DNA of 64,000 bases from Alphaproteobacteria bacterium (GTDB lineage: Bacteria; Pseudomonadota; Alphaproteobacteria; Caulobacterales; Maricaulaceae): NCBI GenBank assembly GCA_016124665.1, contig WGNH01000008.1, forward strand, positions 141,146 to 205,145, read 5' to 3'. Shown one piece after another: positions 1-8,245 of this stretch (position 1 is the first letter of the stretch; every line of letters starts with the position of its first letter). The position numbers were made by a program, and so were the translations under genes. Under the pieces are notes generated by a model. The model did no database searches, had not been told where the DNA came from, and was given only the letters and a program-made list of their open reading frames with translations.

Positions 1-379
1 ATATGGTGACGCGGGGATCCTGATAGGGGGTGGCCTTCAGCCCGCGCGTGGTCATCAGCCGGATATGGACGCCATCGCCATTCAGCATGTCATTGGCCTC
101 CAGCGTGTCATAGAGCGCCCGGGTCAGTTCTTCCCGTGTCAGGCCGAGCTGATAATCCAGCGCCTTGGCGCCTTCTTCCAGCCGGTCGAGATGCCGGTCC
201 AGAAACGCGATTTTGCCCTTGTGAACGCGCAAGCCCTCCCAGACGCCATCGCCCAGTACAAAGCCGGAATCGAGCACCGAGACCTTCGCTTCGGCGCGCG
301 GGTAGAGCTCGCCATTGATCCAGACCTTCACCGCCGCATTACGCGGATCGTCGAGATAGGAGTGCGCGCCCTTGCCCAT
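1..379 (-). CDS. Class-IV aminotransferase, N-terminal part (cut by window edge)
   Basis: About 126 residues are visible, running off the left edge. The reading contains VWINGELYPRAEAKVSVLD followed by GFVLGDGVWEGLRVHKGK, typical of the PLP fold-type IV family (branched-chain amino acid aminotransferase, D-amino acid transaminase, aminodeoxychorismate lyase). The catalytic lysine lies beyond the edge, so the subgroup cannot be decided; the spacing and the 'DGVWEGLR' block look BCAT/D-AAT-like. The ATG at 377-379 shares one base with the TGA of the upstream crotonase gene (TGATG), so the two are probably translationally coupled and cotranscribed. The pairing with a crotonase suggests amino acid or acyl-CoA catabolism, which is inference. 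Confidence 0.8.
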   Translation of the reverse strand, partial: MGKGAHSYLDDPRNAAVKVWINGELYPRAEAKVSVLDSGFVLGDGVWEGLRVHKGKIAFLDRHLDRLEEGAKALDYQLGLTREELTRALYDTLEANDMLNGDGVHIRLMTTRGLKATPYQDPRVTI

Positions 380-1155
380 CAGCCGAATTTCGAGAAATCA
401 GGCGCGCGGCGTTCCATGAAAGCGCCCACGGCCTCGGCAAATTCGGGCGAATGCAGCATTTCGGTAAAAATGCTGCCTTCGCGCTTCATCCGGTCCATGA
501 CCGGTTCTTCCGCGGTCATCATCAGCGCCTTGGCCTTGCGGACCGCGCCCGGTGATTTGGCGGCGAGGGCCAGCGCTTTCTCGCGCACCTCGTTGGCGAG
601 GCTGGCCGACGGGAAGATGCCGGTAATCAGGCCGGCCTCTTTCGCCCGGGCGGCGTCCCAGACGCTGCCCAGCATCAGGAGATCAGAGGCTGCCGCCCGT
701 CCGAGGCGGGTAGGAAAGAGCAGGCTGGAAGCAAATTCCGGAGCCAGAGCCAGATCCACAAAAGGTGTCTTGAAAACCGCATTTTCCGACGCCCATGCGA
801 GGTCGCAATGCATCAGAAGTGTCGTTCCGATGCCGATGGCAAGGCCGTCGACCTCGGCGATGACCGGCTTTTGCGCGTTCATCAGCGCCCGCATGAAGCG
901 TTCGACGGGCGGCGTCACCGTGCCGCCAAAATGCGGCGGAGCTTCCATGAAATCGACAAGGTCATTGCCGGCGGTGAACAGGCCGGGCTGGCCGCCCAGC
1001 ACGAAAACGCGCACATCCTTGTCCGCTTCGCCGGTCTCGATGGCTTCGGCGGCCGCGGTATACATTTCGCGCAAGAGAGCGTTTTTCTTTTGCGGCCGGT
1101 TCCAGCGGATGGTGCGGACACCTTCAGACGTTTCGACCGTGACGAGATCACTCAT
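379..1155 (-). CDS. Enoyl-CoA hydratase/isomerase family protein (crotonase)
   Basis: The protein of 258 aa is a normal-length single-domain crotonase. N-terminal MSDLVTVETSEGVRTIRWNR leads into RPQKKNALLREM, then the CoA-binding/oxyanion-hole segment GLFTAGNDLVDF and AIGIGTTLLMHCDLA. The active-site loop reads LALAPEFASSLLFP, which has the P-E-x-x-S-S pattern of delta3,delta2-enoyl-CoA isomerases rather than the two-glutamate hydratase arrangement, so isomerase activity is as likely as hydratase. The frame is open upstream to 1230, but the start at 1155 has GGAG seven bases before it and gives the canonical N-terminus. It lies 71 bp downstream of a marR gene in the same direction and overlaps the following aminotransferase by one base. 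Confidence 0.85.
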   Translation of the reverse strand: MSDLVTVETSEGVRTIRWNRPQKKNALLREMYTAAAEAIETGEADKDVRVFVLGGQPGLFTAGNDLVDFMEAPPHFGGTVTPPVERFMRALMNAQKPVIAEVDGLAIGIGTTLLMHCDLAWASENAVFKTPFVDLALAPEFASSLLFPTRLGRAAASDLLMLGSVWDAARAKEAGLITGIFPSASLANEVREKALALAAKSPGAVRKAKALMMTAEEPVMDRMKREGSIFTEMLHSPEFAEAVGAFMERRAPDFSKFG

Positions 1156-1226
1156 GAGGCACTCCGTTACTGTTGCCAGCGGCATGTGTAGGCAGATATC
1201 GGGCCCGAATCCAGTTCGCGTAGACG

Positions 1227-1661
1227 TCAACTTTCCGCGATAACAATCCGGGTAAAGGCATCATGGAGGATGTCGGAAACCTCGTCTCCGAGGCGCGCTT
1301 CCAGACCCGCATTCAAATCGCGCAGGACGATATCGGCGCGCTCGGCCGCCTCGCTGCCCTCGGCGGTGAGAGCAACCATGGCCCCGCGGCCGTCGGTCTG
1401 ATCGGTGGTTTTCGTGACCAGTCCGGCCTTGACCATGCGGTCCACCAGGCCGGTGACGGCGGGCGGGTTCAACGACAATGTCTTGCTGAGGCTGCCCATG
1501 CGGCGCTGGCCGCGGCGCAAGAGAAGAAACAGCACGCCGGCCTGGGCGGCGGAGACGCCGGCGTCGGCTTTCAGGCGCTTGTCGGCCTCCCGGTTCAGGC
1601 GGCGGGCGGCAATCTCGATCAACAGGAATAATCGCCGGTCAACGGCACGGATTCTGGCCAT
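1227..1661 (-). CDS. MarR family transcriptional regulator
   Basis: The product is 144 aa, the usual MarR length. A winged-helix region is visible: SAAQAGVLFLLLRRGQRRMGSLSKTLSLNPPAVTGLVDRMVKAGLV is the helix-turn-helix and its recognition helix, followed by the wing TKTTDQTDGRGAMVALT with the conserved D-x-R-G. N- and C-terminal helices would make the dimer interface. It is first in a minus-strand run with the crotonase and aminotransferase genes, so it probably regulates itself and those genes in response to a small ligand such as an acyl-CoA or aromatic compound (inference). Two short inverted repeats lie just upstream. Confidence 0.85.
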   Translation of the reverse strand: MARIRAVDRRLFLLIEIAARRLNREADKRLKADAGVSAAQAGVLFLLLRRGQRRMGSLSKTLSLNPPAVTGLVDRMVKAGLVTKTTDQTDGRGAMVALTAEGSEAAERADIVLRDLNAGLEARLGDEVSDILHDAFTRIVIAES

Positions 1662-1663
1662 TT

Positions 1664-1701
1664 CGAATGTTTGGGCCGATTCGTTCGTTTCCGAAAGAAA
1701 C
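1664..1701 (-). promoter_or_regulatory. Candidate MarR operator region
   Basis: Between the marR start (1661) and the terminator at 1713 there are two imperfectly spaced palindromes: CGAAT-N10-ATTCG at 1664-1683 and GTTTC-N5-GAAAC at 1687-1701. Their position immediately before marR fits autorepression. No convincing -35/-10 pair was identified, so this is a weak call. Confidence 0.3.
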
Positions 1702-1708
1702 CGGGCCT

Positions 1709-1742
1709 AAAAAAGGGCCGGGCTATTTTGAGCCCGGCCCTT
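1709..1742 (-). terminator. Rho-independent terminator of the M16 peptidase operon
   Basis: On the minus strand a 12-bp perfect stem (AAGGGCCGGGCT pairing with AGCCCGGCCCTT, arms at 1713-1724 and 1731-1742) with a six-base loop is followed directly by a run of six T (1709-1714). It lies 17 bp beyond the stop of the last peptidase gene and separates it from marR. Confidence 0.85.
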
Positions 1743-1758
1743 CGCTCAGTCCGTTTGC

Positions 1759-3171
1759 CTATTCTTCTTCGGTAATGAATTCGGCATCGGCAAATTGCGG
1801 GAAGGCCTGCAGGCCTTCGCCGATCGTGGCGAGGTCGCCGACCACCACGACCACCATATTGTCAGGTTGCAGATATTCCGCGGCAACAGCGGATATATCG
1901 CCATTGGACACCGAGTTGATGCGGTCGACATAGGTTTCGAGATAATCCTGCGGCAGATCGAAGAAATCCCGGTTGGAGATCTGCGCGATCAGCCCGCCCG
2001 TCGAGGCATTCTGCAAGATGAAGAGGCCGGAGAGCCAGTTGCGCATGCCGCCGGCTTCTTCCTCGCCCGGCGGTGTCAGCTGCAGGGTCTGGATCTCGCT
2101 GAAAATCTCGGCAAAGGCCTCGACCGTATTGGGCGTGCTGATGTCCGCATTGAAGGTCCAGTAGGACGAGCCCAGGCGGTTGGTGACGCCCGATCCCGGT
2201 GAATAGGTCCAGCCATGTTCCTCGCGCAGATTGCTGGTGAGGCGGGAGGTGAAAGAGCCGCCGAGGATCGCATTCATCACCGTCATCCGGTAGGCGTCTT
2301 CGGTGCCGATCGGTGCCACCGGATAGCCCAGCCGCACCGTGGCCTGGGGCGCGCCGGGCCGGTCGATCAGCTGGACCACCGGACCGCCGCGGATTTGCGC
2401 AGGCGGAACGTCGGGTTCGGGACCGGCTTCCCAGTCTCCGAAGGCGTCACGGATCGCGGCTTCCATGGCGGCATGGTCGAACCGGCCGGCCACATAGATG
2501 CGGGTCCGGGCGGCGCCGTAATTCGCATCATAGAATTCACGCACCTGGTCCAGCGTGTAGGAATCCATCTGGCCGACATCGGGCAGGCCCTGACCATAGG
2601 GGTGATCCTCCCCATAGAGCAGGGCGGCATAGGCTTCCGATGCGACCGGGCCCGGCTGTGAGCGGGCGACGGTCATATTGCGGATCTGCGATTGCAGAAT
2701 GCGGTTGAATTCGGATTCCGGAAAATCGGGCTGACGGATGACGGTGGCCATCCGGGCGATGGCTTCGGGACCGAATTCGGACAGGACATTCGCCGAGAAG
2801 CCGGTCGTGTGCATGCCGACGCCGACATTCATGTCACCGCCCATGGAGGCAAAGGCGCGGGCGATGGATTCCGGGGATTTCCCGCCTGCGCCTTCTTCCA
2901 TCATGGCGCCGACGACATCGGCCATATAGGTGTTTTCGCCATCAAAGACGTTTCCGGCCAGCACCTGGACCGAGATATTCACCTTCGGTGCCAGGCCGAA
3001 ATCGATGAAGGTGATCTCGAGGCCGTTATCGAGTCCGATCGTGGTGGTTTCGGGCAGCTCGAAGTCCGGAGCGGGCCCGATGTCCGGGCGCGGCAGGGCT
3101 TGCGAGAACACCGGCGCGGCCGTGAGGACCGCGGCGGCGGCTGCCATCAGAATGGTATTTGATCTCAACAT
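1759..3171 (-). CDS. M16 family peptidase-like protein lacking the zinc motif (secreted)
   Basis: The product is about 470 aa with a Sec signal peptide (LMAAAAAVLTAAPVFSQA). It has the two-domain M16 (insulinase/processing peptidase) architecture, but the place of the HxxEH zinc motif reads MADVVGAMMEEG, so it cannot bind zinc. It keeps the C-domain signature NLREEHGWTYS, whose Arg-Tyr pair contributes to the active site of the partner subunit in heterodimeric M16B enzymes. It lies 16 bp downstream of the catalytic partner gene, as expected for an alpha/beta pair. GGAGG sits eight bases before the ATG at 3171 and only two before an alternative ATG at 3177, so 3171 is preferred. A strong terminator follows. 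Confidence 0.85.
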   Translation of the reverse strand: MLRSNTILMAAAAAVLTAAPVFSQALPRPDIGPAPDFELPETTTIGLDNGLEITFIDFGLAPKVNISVQVLAGNVFDGENTYMADVVGAMMEEGAGGKSPESIARAFASMGGDMNVGVGMHTTGFSANVLSEFGPEAIARMATVIRQPDFPESEFNRILQSQIRNMTVARSQPGPVASEAYAALLYGEDHPYGQGLPDVGQMDSYTLDQVREFYDANYGAARTRIYVAGRFDHAAMEAAIRDAFGDWEAGPEPDVPPAQIRGGPVVQLIDRPGAPQATVRLGYPVAPIGTEDAYRMTVMNAILGGSFTSRLTSNLREEHGWTYSPGSGVTNRLGSSYWTFNADISTPNTVEAFAEIFSEIQTLQLTPPGEEEAGGMRNWLSGLFILQNASTGGLIAQISNRDFFDLPQDYLETYVDRINSVSNGDISAVAAEYLQPDNMVVVVVGDLATIGEGLQAFPQFADAEFITEEE

Positions 3172-3187
3172 CGTCATATCCTCCAGA

Positions 3188-4612
3188 TCACTCTTCGCCG
3201 CTCATGGTGCCATCCGGGTCAGGAATGACCCGCAGCACCGAGCGGTTGGTGGGACGCAGATATTCCTGCGCGGTCGCCAGAACGAGTTCCGGTGTGACCT
3301 GATCAAAGCCTTCCTCGATGCGGTTGATGCGCGTGGGATCATCATCGAACATGGCGAACACCGCGAGCAGATCGGCCAGGCCGAAGCGCGAGGAGGAATC
3401 GACAATATTGTAGAATTGCGACCGCAATTTCGTGATCGCCCGGTCCAGCTGTTCCTGGCTGATCTCTTCGGTGCGCAGCCCCTCGATGACCTCATCGACG
3501 TCGGCCATGATCACTTCATGGTCGTATTCATCGCCATGGATCATGCCGGCGGACCAGAGCATCGGACCATTGTAATTATACATGTTGCCAAGAAGGTTGA
3601 TGCCGCCAAACACGCTGGAGGCATAGCCTTCCTCGTTGACGATGCGCTGGTTCAAGAGGCTGTCATCGCCCTGGACCAGAATCTGGTCGAGCACTGCCAT
3701 GGCATAGTATTCCGGCGTGCCGCGTTCCGGCATATGATAGCCGAATCCGAGCGCCGGTTGCGGGGCGAGACGGTCATAGATCTCGCCGAATTTCTCTTCT
3801 TCCTGGCGCGGTTCGGAAATGTCGATCTCCGGCAGGGGCGGGCCGGGTTCGATATTGCCGAAATTGGCCTCGATCCAGCCGAGCGTCTCGTCATAGTCAA
3901 TGTCGCCGACGACGACCATGACGGCATTGTTCACCGCATAATAAGTGTCGAAGAAGGCCTGGACATCGTCCAGTGTTGCGGCGCGGAGATCCTCCAGATC
4001 GCCATAGAAATTGTGCGCATTGTGCCAGTTTTCATTGGCCAGCATGGGCAGATCGATCCAGATCCAGCCGCCATAGGGCTGGTTGATGACATTCACCAGC
4101 ACTTCGTTTTCGACGACCCCGCCCTGGGCGGCCAGGTTTTCCTCGTCAATGATGGGGCGCGCCATGCGGTCGGCCTCGGCCCAGATGACGGCTTCCAGCG
4201 CATTCCGCGGCACGACCTCGAAATAGTTGGTGAAATCGAAACGCGTCGAGCCGTTCTGAACGCCGCCGGCATTATAGATGAGATTGGTCATCGTGCCGCC
4301 GGGCAGGTTTTCCGACCCCTCGAACATCAGATGCTCGAAGAGGTGGGCAAATCCGGTGCGGCCGCGCGGCTCGTTGCGGAAACCGACGCCGTAATAGACC
4401 GCCACGGTCGCGGTCGGCACGGAGGCATCGCGCGACAGGACGACCCGCAAGCCATTGTCCAGCGTGTGATATTGCACATCCACCTGGATGCCCGAAACGG
4501 TGCTGTCGGTCTGTGTGTGGTCCGTCGTGGTATCGGTGTCCGGTGGGGTCACCGGTTCGCTGCAGGCAAACAGCGCAGCGGCTCCCAATACGGCCAAAAG
4601 CCGGTTTACCAT
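3188..4612 (-). CDS. M16 family zinc metallopeptidase, lipoprotein (catalytic subunit)
   Basis: The product is 474 aa with an N-terminal lipoprotein-type signal (LAVLGAAALFAC, cysteine at about residue 17) followed by a Thr/Asp-rich linker. The inverted zinc motif is intact: GFAHLFEHLMFEG (HxxEH), with the third ligand glutamate expected in VVENEVLVN some 70-80 residues later. The C-domain is ordinary M16B. It should act in the periplasm, probably membrane-tethered, degrading small peptides together with the zinc-less partner encoded just downstream. GGGAGG precedes the ATG. Substrate unknown. Confidence 0.9.
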   Translation of the reverse strand: MVNRLLAVLGAAALFACSEPVTPPDTDTTTDHTQTDSTVSGIQVDVQYHTLDNGLRVVLSRDASVPTATVAVYYGVGFRNEPRGRTGFAHLFEHLMFEGSENLPGGTMTNLIYNAGGVQNGSTRFDFTNYFEVVPRNALEAVIWAEADRMARPIIDEENLAAQGGVVENEVLVNVINQPYGGWIWIDLPMLANENWHNAHNFYGDLEDLRAATLDDVQAFFDTYYAVNNAVMVVVGDIDYDETLGWIEANFGNIEPGPPLPEIDISEPRQEEEKFGEIYDRLAPQPALGFGYHMPERGTPEYYAMAVLDQILVQGDDSLLNQRIVNEEGYASSVFGGINLLGNMYNYNGPMLWSAGMIHGDEYDHEVIMADVDEVIEGLRTEEISQEQLDRAITKLRSQFYNIVDSSSRFGLADLLAVFAMFDDDPTRINRIEEGFDQVTPELVLATAQEYLRPTNRSVLRVIPDPDGTMSGEE

Positions 4613-4684
4613 AAATCGCCTCCCTCAATTCGCGCCGCTTCTGGCGCAAGTTTCACGCTATCCCGCCACGTTGCGCGGCAAAGG

Positions 4685-5617
4685 TCAAATGAACGAACAG
4701 ACAAGAAAGGCCGCTGCCAGCAGGAGGCCGGTTGTCCGGTTGCTGCGGAACACGGCCAGGCAGGCCCGCCCGTCTTCCGGATCGACCTTGCGGATCTGGT
4801 CGAACAAGTGAAAGGTGAAAGGCAGGAGGGCCAGCGCGAACCACACAGGCGCGCCGGCGAGCACGCCCGCGAGAGCGGCAAGCGCTGCGGTGAGCCCGTA
4901 AAACCCCCACAGCCAGAGATGCAGATGGGTCTGCAGGGCCCGGGCGGTGGATTTGACGCCGACGAGCGCGTCATCCTCCCTGTCCTGACAAGCATAGATG
5001 GTGTCATAGCCGATCGTCCAGAACACGCTGGATGCATAGAGAAGCAGCATGGGCGCATCGATCCGGCCGGCAATGGCGGCATATCCGACCAGCACACCCC
5101 AGTTGAAGGTCAGTCCCAGCCAGGCTTGCGGCCACCAGGTGATGCGCTTCATGAACGGATAGGCGGCGACCAGCACCAGCGATCCGAGTGCTATCCAGAT
5201 GGCCAGCGGCGGCAATTGCATCAGGATGACAAAGCCGGTGAGGCATTGGGCCAGCAGGAACAGCCAGGCCGAACGGACAGAGATCGTGCCCGCCGCCAGC
5301 GGCCGGTCGGCGGTGCGCGCGACGCGGCGGTCGAGATCGCGGTCGACGATATCATTATAGGTACAGCCGGCGCCGCGCATGGCGATGGCGCCGATGGCGA
5401 ATAATACGGCGAGGCCGAGATCGCTCCATTGCGGAGTAAGGCCGCTGCCGAGACGGGCGAGCAGCAGGCCGGTCCAGCAGGGAATCGCCAGCAGCCAGAA
5501 TCCCACGGGCCGGTCATAGCGGGCGAGCCGCAGGAACGGCCGGAACCGGTCCGGGGCATGATCCACCCAGCTTTTCGGGAGGCTGTCCGCCACCCGCCGA
5601 TCCGATTGCATAACCAT
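4685..5617 (-). CDS. ubiA: 4-hydroxybenzoate polyprenyltransferase
   Basis: This integral membrane UbiA-superfamily enzyme attaches the polyprenyl tail to 4-hydroxybenzoate in ubiquinone synthesis. The two Asp-rich motifs are present: NDIVDRDLDRRVART in the first half and YACQDREDDALVGVKST in the second, with eight to nine hydrophobic helices around them and the KxRPxxxG-like YDRPVGFWLL near the N-terminus. The frame extends upstream to 5695, but that would overlap the divergent rsmE; ATG at 5617 or 5611 gives the normal length of about 310 aa. It is divergent from rsmE with 76 bp between them. Confidence 0.92.
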   Translation of the reverse strand: MVMQSDRRVADSLPKSWVDHAPDRFRPFLRLARYDRPVGFWLLAIPCWTGLLLARLGSGLTPQWSDLGLAVLFAIGAIAMRGAGCTYNDIVDRDLDRRVARTADRPLAAGTISVRSAWLFLLAQCLTGFVILMQLPPLAIWIALGSLVLVAAYPFMKRITWWPQAWLGLTFNWGVLVGYAAIAGRIDAPMLLLYASSVFWTIGYDTIYACQDREDDALVGVKSTARALQTHLHLWLWGFYGLTAALAALAGVLAGAPVWFALALLPFTFHLFDQIRKVDPEDGRACLAVFRSNRTTGLLLAAAFLVCSFI

Positions 5618-5693
5618 GCGCCCAATCTGCCCTGATCCGGCAAAGCCGGGCAAGAGAGTTGACGCCGCAGCTGCACATGCGTACCGGCAAGGC

Positions 5694-6440
5694 ATGACAG
5701 ACCCGCGCCTATATTGCGGCGATCCGCTGCGCGCTTCGGACGAGATCAGGCTCGGCCGTGATGAGAGCCATTACCTGGTCTCCGTCATGCGCCGTCAGGC
5801 CGGTGATAGTGTCAGGCTTTTCAATGCGCAGGACGGGGAATGGCGCGCTGTCATCCTGACCGCCGACCGCAAGGGCACGGTCCTGCGGTCCGAAGAAAAG
5901 CTGCGCGCTGCGCAGGGCGTCCCGGATCTCGATCTGCTGTTCGCGCCGGTCAAGAAAGCGCGGACCGATTTCATTGTGGAAAAAGCCACGGAACTCGGCG
6001 TGCGCCGGATCCGCCCGGTGCTGACCCGCCGGACCATTGCCGACAAGGTCCGAATCGACCGGCGGGCGGCGCTGGCACGGGAGGCGGGCGAGCAGACCGA
6101 GCGGTTTGACCTGCCGGAGATTTTTGAAGCTGAAAAACTTTCGGCCATTCTGGATACTTGGCCGGCTGACCGCGTCCTGATCTTTTGCGACGAGGCGGGG
6201 GATGCGCTGCCCATGGCGGAGGGCTTGCGGGGCCGCGGCACCGGCAAGGCCGCCATACTGATCGGGCCGGAAGGCGGGTTCACACCCGAAGAGCGTGACC
6301 GCATCCGCAGCCTGCCTGCCGCGATGCCGGTCAGCCTGGGGCCGCGTATCTTGCGGGCGGATACGGCTGTGGCAGCGGCCCTGACACTCTGGCAAAGCGG
6401 TTGCGGGGACTGGGCCGGGCACGCACAAGCGCGTGATTGA
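5694..6440 (+). CDS. rsmE: 16S rRNA (uracil(1498)-N(3))-methyltransferase
   Basis: The product is 248 aa, normal for RsmE, a SPOUT-class enzyme with a C-terminal trefoil knot. Family blocks: FAPVKKARTDFIVEKATELGV, RPVLTRRT, LIGPEGGFTPEE and LGPRILRADTAVAAAL, the last two forming the SAM-binding knot. The open frame starts at 5616, but MTDPRLYCGD at 5694 matches the usual N-terminus. It methylates N3 of U1498 in 16S rRNA of the small subunit. The next gene downstream is separated by a repeat element. Confidence 0.92.
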   Translation: MTDPRLYCGDPLRASDEIRLGRDESHYLVSVMRRQAGDSVRLFNAQDGEWRAVILTADRKGTVLRSEEKLRAAQGVPDLDLLFAPVKKARTDFIVEKATELGVRRIRPVLTRRTIADKVRIDRRAALAREAGEQTERFDLPEIFEAEKLSAILDTWPADRVLIFCDEAGDALPMAEGLRGRGTGKAAILIGPEGGFTPEERDRIRSLPAAMPVSLGPRILRADTAVAAALTLWQSGCGDWAGHAQARD

Positions 6441-6481
6441 TGCGTATCCCGCCTTGCCGACGGGATGCGGGCTGACTACCT

Positions 6482-6746
6482 AGGGCCAGGACCTGCTAAT
6501 TTGACTGGAATGGCGGCTGCGATGACAAGAGATGCGAGGAAAAGCCCGAAGGGCGGGGCCGTTCCCCCGGTCAAGGGCTTTGACAAAGCAGGTCGAGGTC
6601 AGCGTGGCCGTCCTTCGGACCGGGCTGATTTGCACGGGCTACTATGTCGCAAACCCTTGAAAGGCATTGGCCTTCCGGCGGGCTTGCTCCTTGTATCCGC
6701 ACAAATCCGCTCCGGCCATTTCAGTCAAATTAGCAGGTCCTGGCCC
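6482..6746 (+). mobile_element. 265-bp inverted-repeat element, copy 1 (MITE-like)
   Basis: The stretch 6441-6778 between rsmE and gshA is filled by a 265-bp unit bounded by terminal inverted repeats of about 33 bp with one internal mismatch: the left end starts AGGGCCAGGACCTGCTAAT and the right end is its complement ending at 6746. A second copy, about 90% identical by eye and inverted, lies at 51525-51790. No target-site duplication is obvious and no transposase is encoded. One reading frame is open across the whole unit (see findings). The right end stops 32 bp before the gshA start codon. It could be a MITE or another dispersed intergenic repeat. Confidence 0.75.
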
Positions 6747-6778
6747 TGTGCAAAAAGGGCAAGGGGAGCGGCAAGCTT

Positions 6779-8152
6779 TTGAGCGGATCCTATTCAGACG
6801 GCGGCCAGGGGCCGGTCATCGAAACCATCAGCGAGATGGCGGACCATCTGGCCACGGGCTGCAAGCCCAAAGACCGGTGGCGCATCGGCACCGAGCACGA
6901 GAAATTCGGCTTCCGTCTGAGCGATCACGGCCCCTTGCCCTATGAAGGCGACGGCCCGACAGTGCGCAAGATGCTGGAAGGCCTGACGCGGTTCGGCTGG
7001 GAGCCCGTGCTGGAAAAGGGCAAGCCGATTGCCCTGAAGCGCGAGGGTGCCAGTGTCAGCCTGGAACCGGGCGGGCAGTTTGAATTGTCCGGCGCGCCGC
7101 TGGAAACTGTCCACCAGACCTGTTCGGAAGTGAATTCGCATCTGCGCGAAGTGCGCGCGGTGGCCGATGAAATCGGGGCCGGCTTTCTGGGGCTGGGCTT
7201 CTCGCCGAAATGGACGCTTGAAGAAACGCCGATGATGCCGAAGGGCCGTTATGGCCTGATGAAGGCCTACATGCCCAAGGTTGGCACGCTGGGCCATCAG
7301 ATGATGTTCCGCTCCTGCACGGTGCAGGTCAATCTCGATTTCGACAGCGAAGCGACGATGGTGAAGATGTTCCGCGTCTCGCTGGCGCTGCAGCCGGTAG
7401 CGACCGCGCTGTTCGCCAATTCGCCCTTCACTGAAGGCAAGCCGAACGGCTTCATGTCCTACCGGGCGCATATCTGGACTGATACCGACAATCACCGCAC
7501 CGGTATGCTGCCCTTCGTGTTCGAGGACGGGATGGGTTTCGAGCGCTATGTCGAATATGCGCTGGACGTGCCGATGTATTTCGTCAAGCGCAAGGGCGAG
7601 TATATCGATGCGACGGGGCTGAGCTTCCGCGATTTCCTCGCGGGCAAGCTGCCCGTGTTGCCGGGCGAGCGCCCGACCATGGAGGATTTCGACGATCATC
7701 TGTCGACCATCTTCCCGGAAGTGTGGCTGAAGACCTTCCTTGAAATGCGCGGCGCGGATGGCGGGCCGTGGAACCGGCTGTGTGCCCTGCCGGCCTTCTG
7801 GACGGGTATTCTCTATGATGACGCATCGCTGGACGCGGCGTGGAATCTGGTGAAGGACTGGACCGCAGAGGAACGCGAAGATCTGCGCCGGGGTGCCGCA
7901 AAAGACGCGCTGCATGCGCCCTTCCGCGGACGGAAAATGCAGGACATCGCCAAGGAGGTGCTGGCCATCTCCCGGGACGGTTTGCGGGCGCGCGGGCGGC
8001 CCAATGGTCATGGCGAGAATGAAACCATTTTCCTGGATGAGCTGGACGCGATTGCCGCCAGCGGGCGCAGCCCGGCGCGCGAACTTTTGCAGCGTTATCA
8101 CTCCGGATGGGAGTATTCGGTCGATCCCGCCTTCCGCGAATGCGCTTACTGA
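6779..8152 (+). CDS. gshA: Glutamate--cysteine ligase (plant/alphaproteobacterial type)
   Basis: The product is 457 aa, the usual length of the GCS2-type enzyme of alphaproteobacteria and plants, which makes gamma-glutamylcysteine, the first step of glutathione synthesis. Recognisable blocks are [55 protein letters not shown] and [22 protein letters not shown]. The start is TTG at 6779, preceded by AAGGGGAG; the next in-frame ATG is 19 codons later and would remove conserved N-terminal sequence. An inverted-repeat element ends 32 bp upstream, so the promoter either lies within that element or was displaced by it. Confidence 0.92.
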   Translation: MSGSYSDGGQGPVIETISEMADHLATGCKPKDRWRIGTEHEKFGFRLSDHGPLPYEGDGPTVRKMLEGLTRFGWEPVLEKGKPIALKREGASVSLEPGGQFELSGAPLETVHQTCSEVNSHLREVRAVADEIGAGFLGLGFSPKWTLEETPMMPKGRYGLMKAYMPKVGTLGHQMMFRSCTVQVNLDFDSEATMVKMFRVSLALQPVATALFANSPFTEGKPNGFMSYRAHIWTDTDNHRTGMLPFVFEDGMGFERYVEYALDVPMYFVKRKGEYIDATGLSFRDFLAGKLPVLPGERPTMEDFDDHLSTIFPEVWLKTFLEMRGADGGPWNRLCALPAFWTGILYDDASLDAAWNLVKDWTAEEREDLRRGAAKDALHAPFRGRKMQDIAKEVLAISRDGLRARGRPNGHGENETIFLDELDAIAASGRSPARELLQRYHSGWEYSVDPAFRECAY

Positions 8153-8245
8153 CAGTTTCGTGACAGGTTCTGACTTGAGTGACGGTTAACACCGTGATCA
8201 AGTGCCGCCCGACACCCGGCACATGCCGGAATCGGGGAGGTTTAT

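Noticed and set aside
65..1243. Plus-strand open frame opposite the aminotransferase and crotonase
   Set aside because: Shadow of conserved minus-strand genes; no domain.
2930..5404. Long plus-strand open frame (824 aa) opposite the M16 peptidases and ubiA
   Set aside because: It is antisense to three genes with clear family motifs and has no recognisable domain; a G+C-rich codon-bias shadow.
6465..6782. Calling the open frame inside the inverted-repeat element a gene
   Set aside because: No ribosome site and mixed substitution pattern; kept as a finding and not as a CDS.
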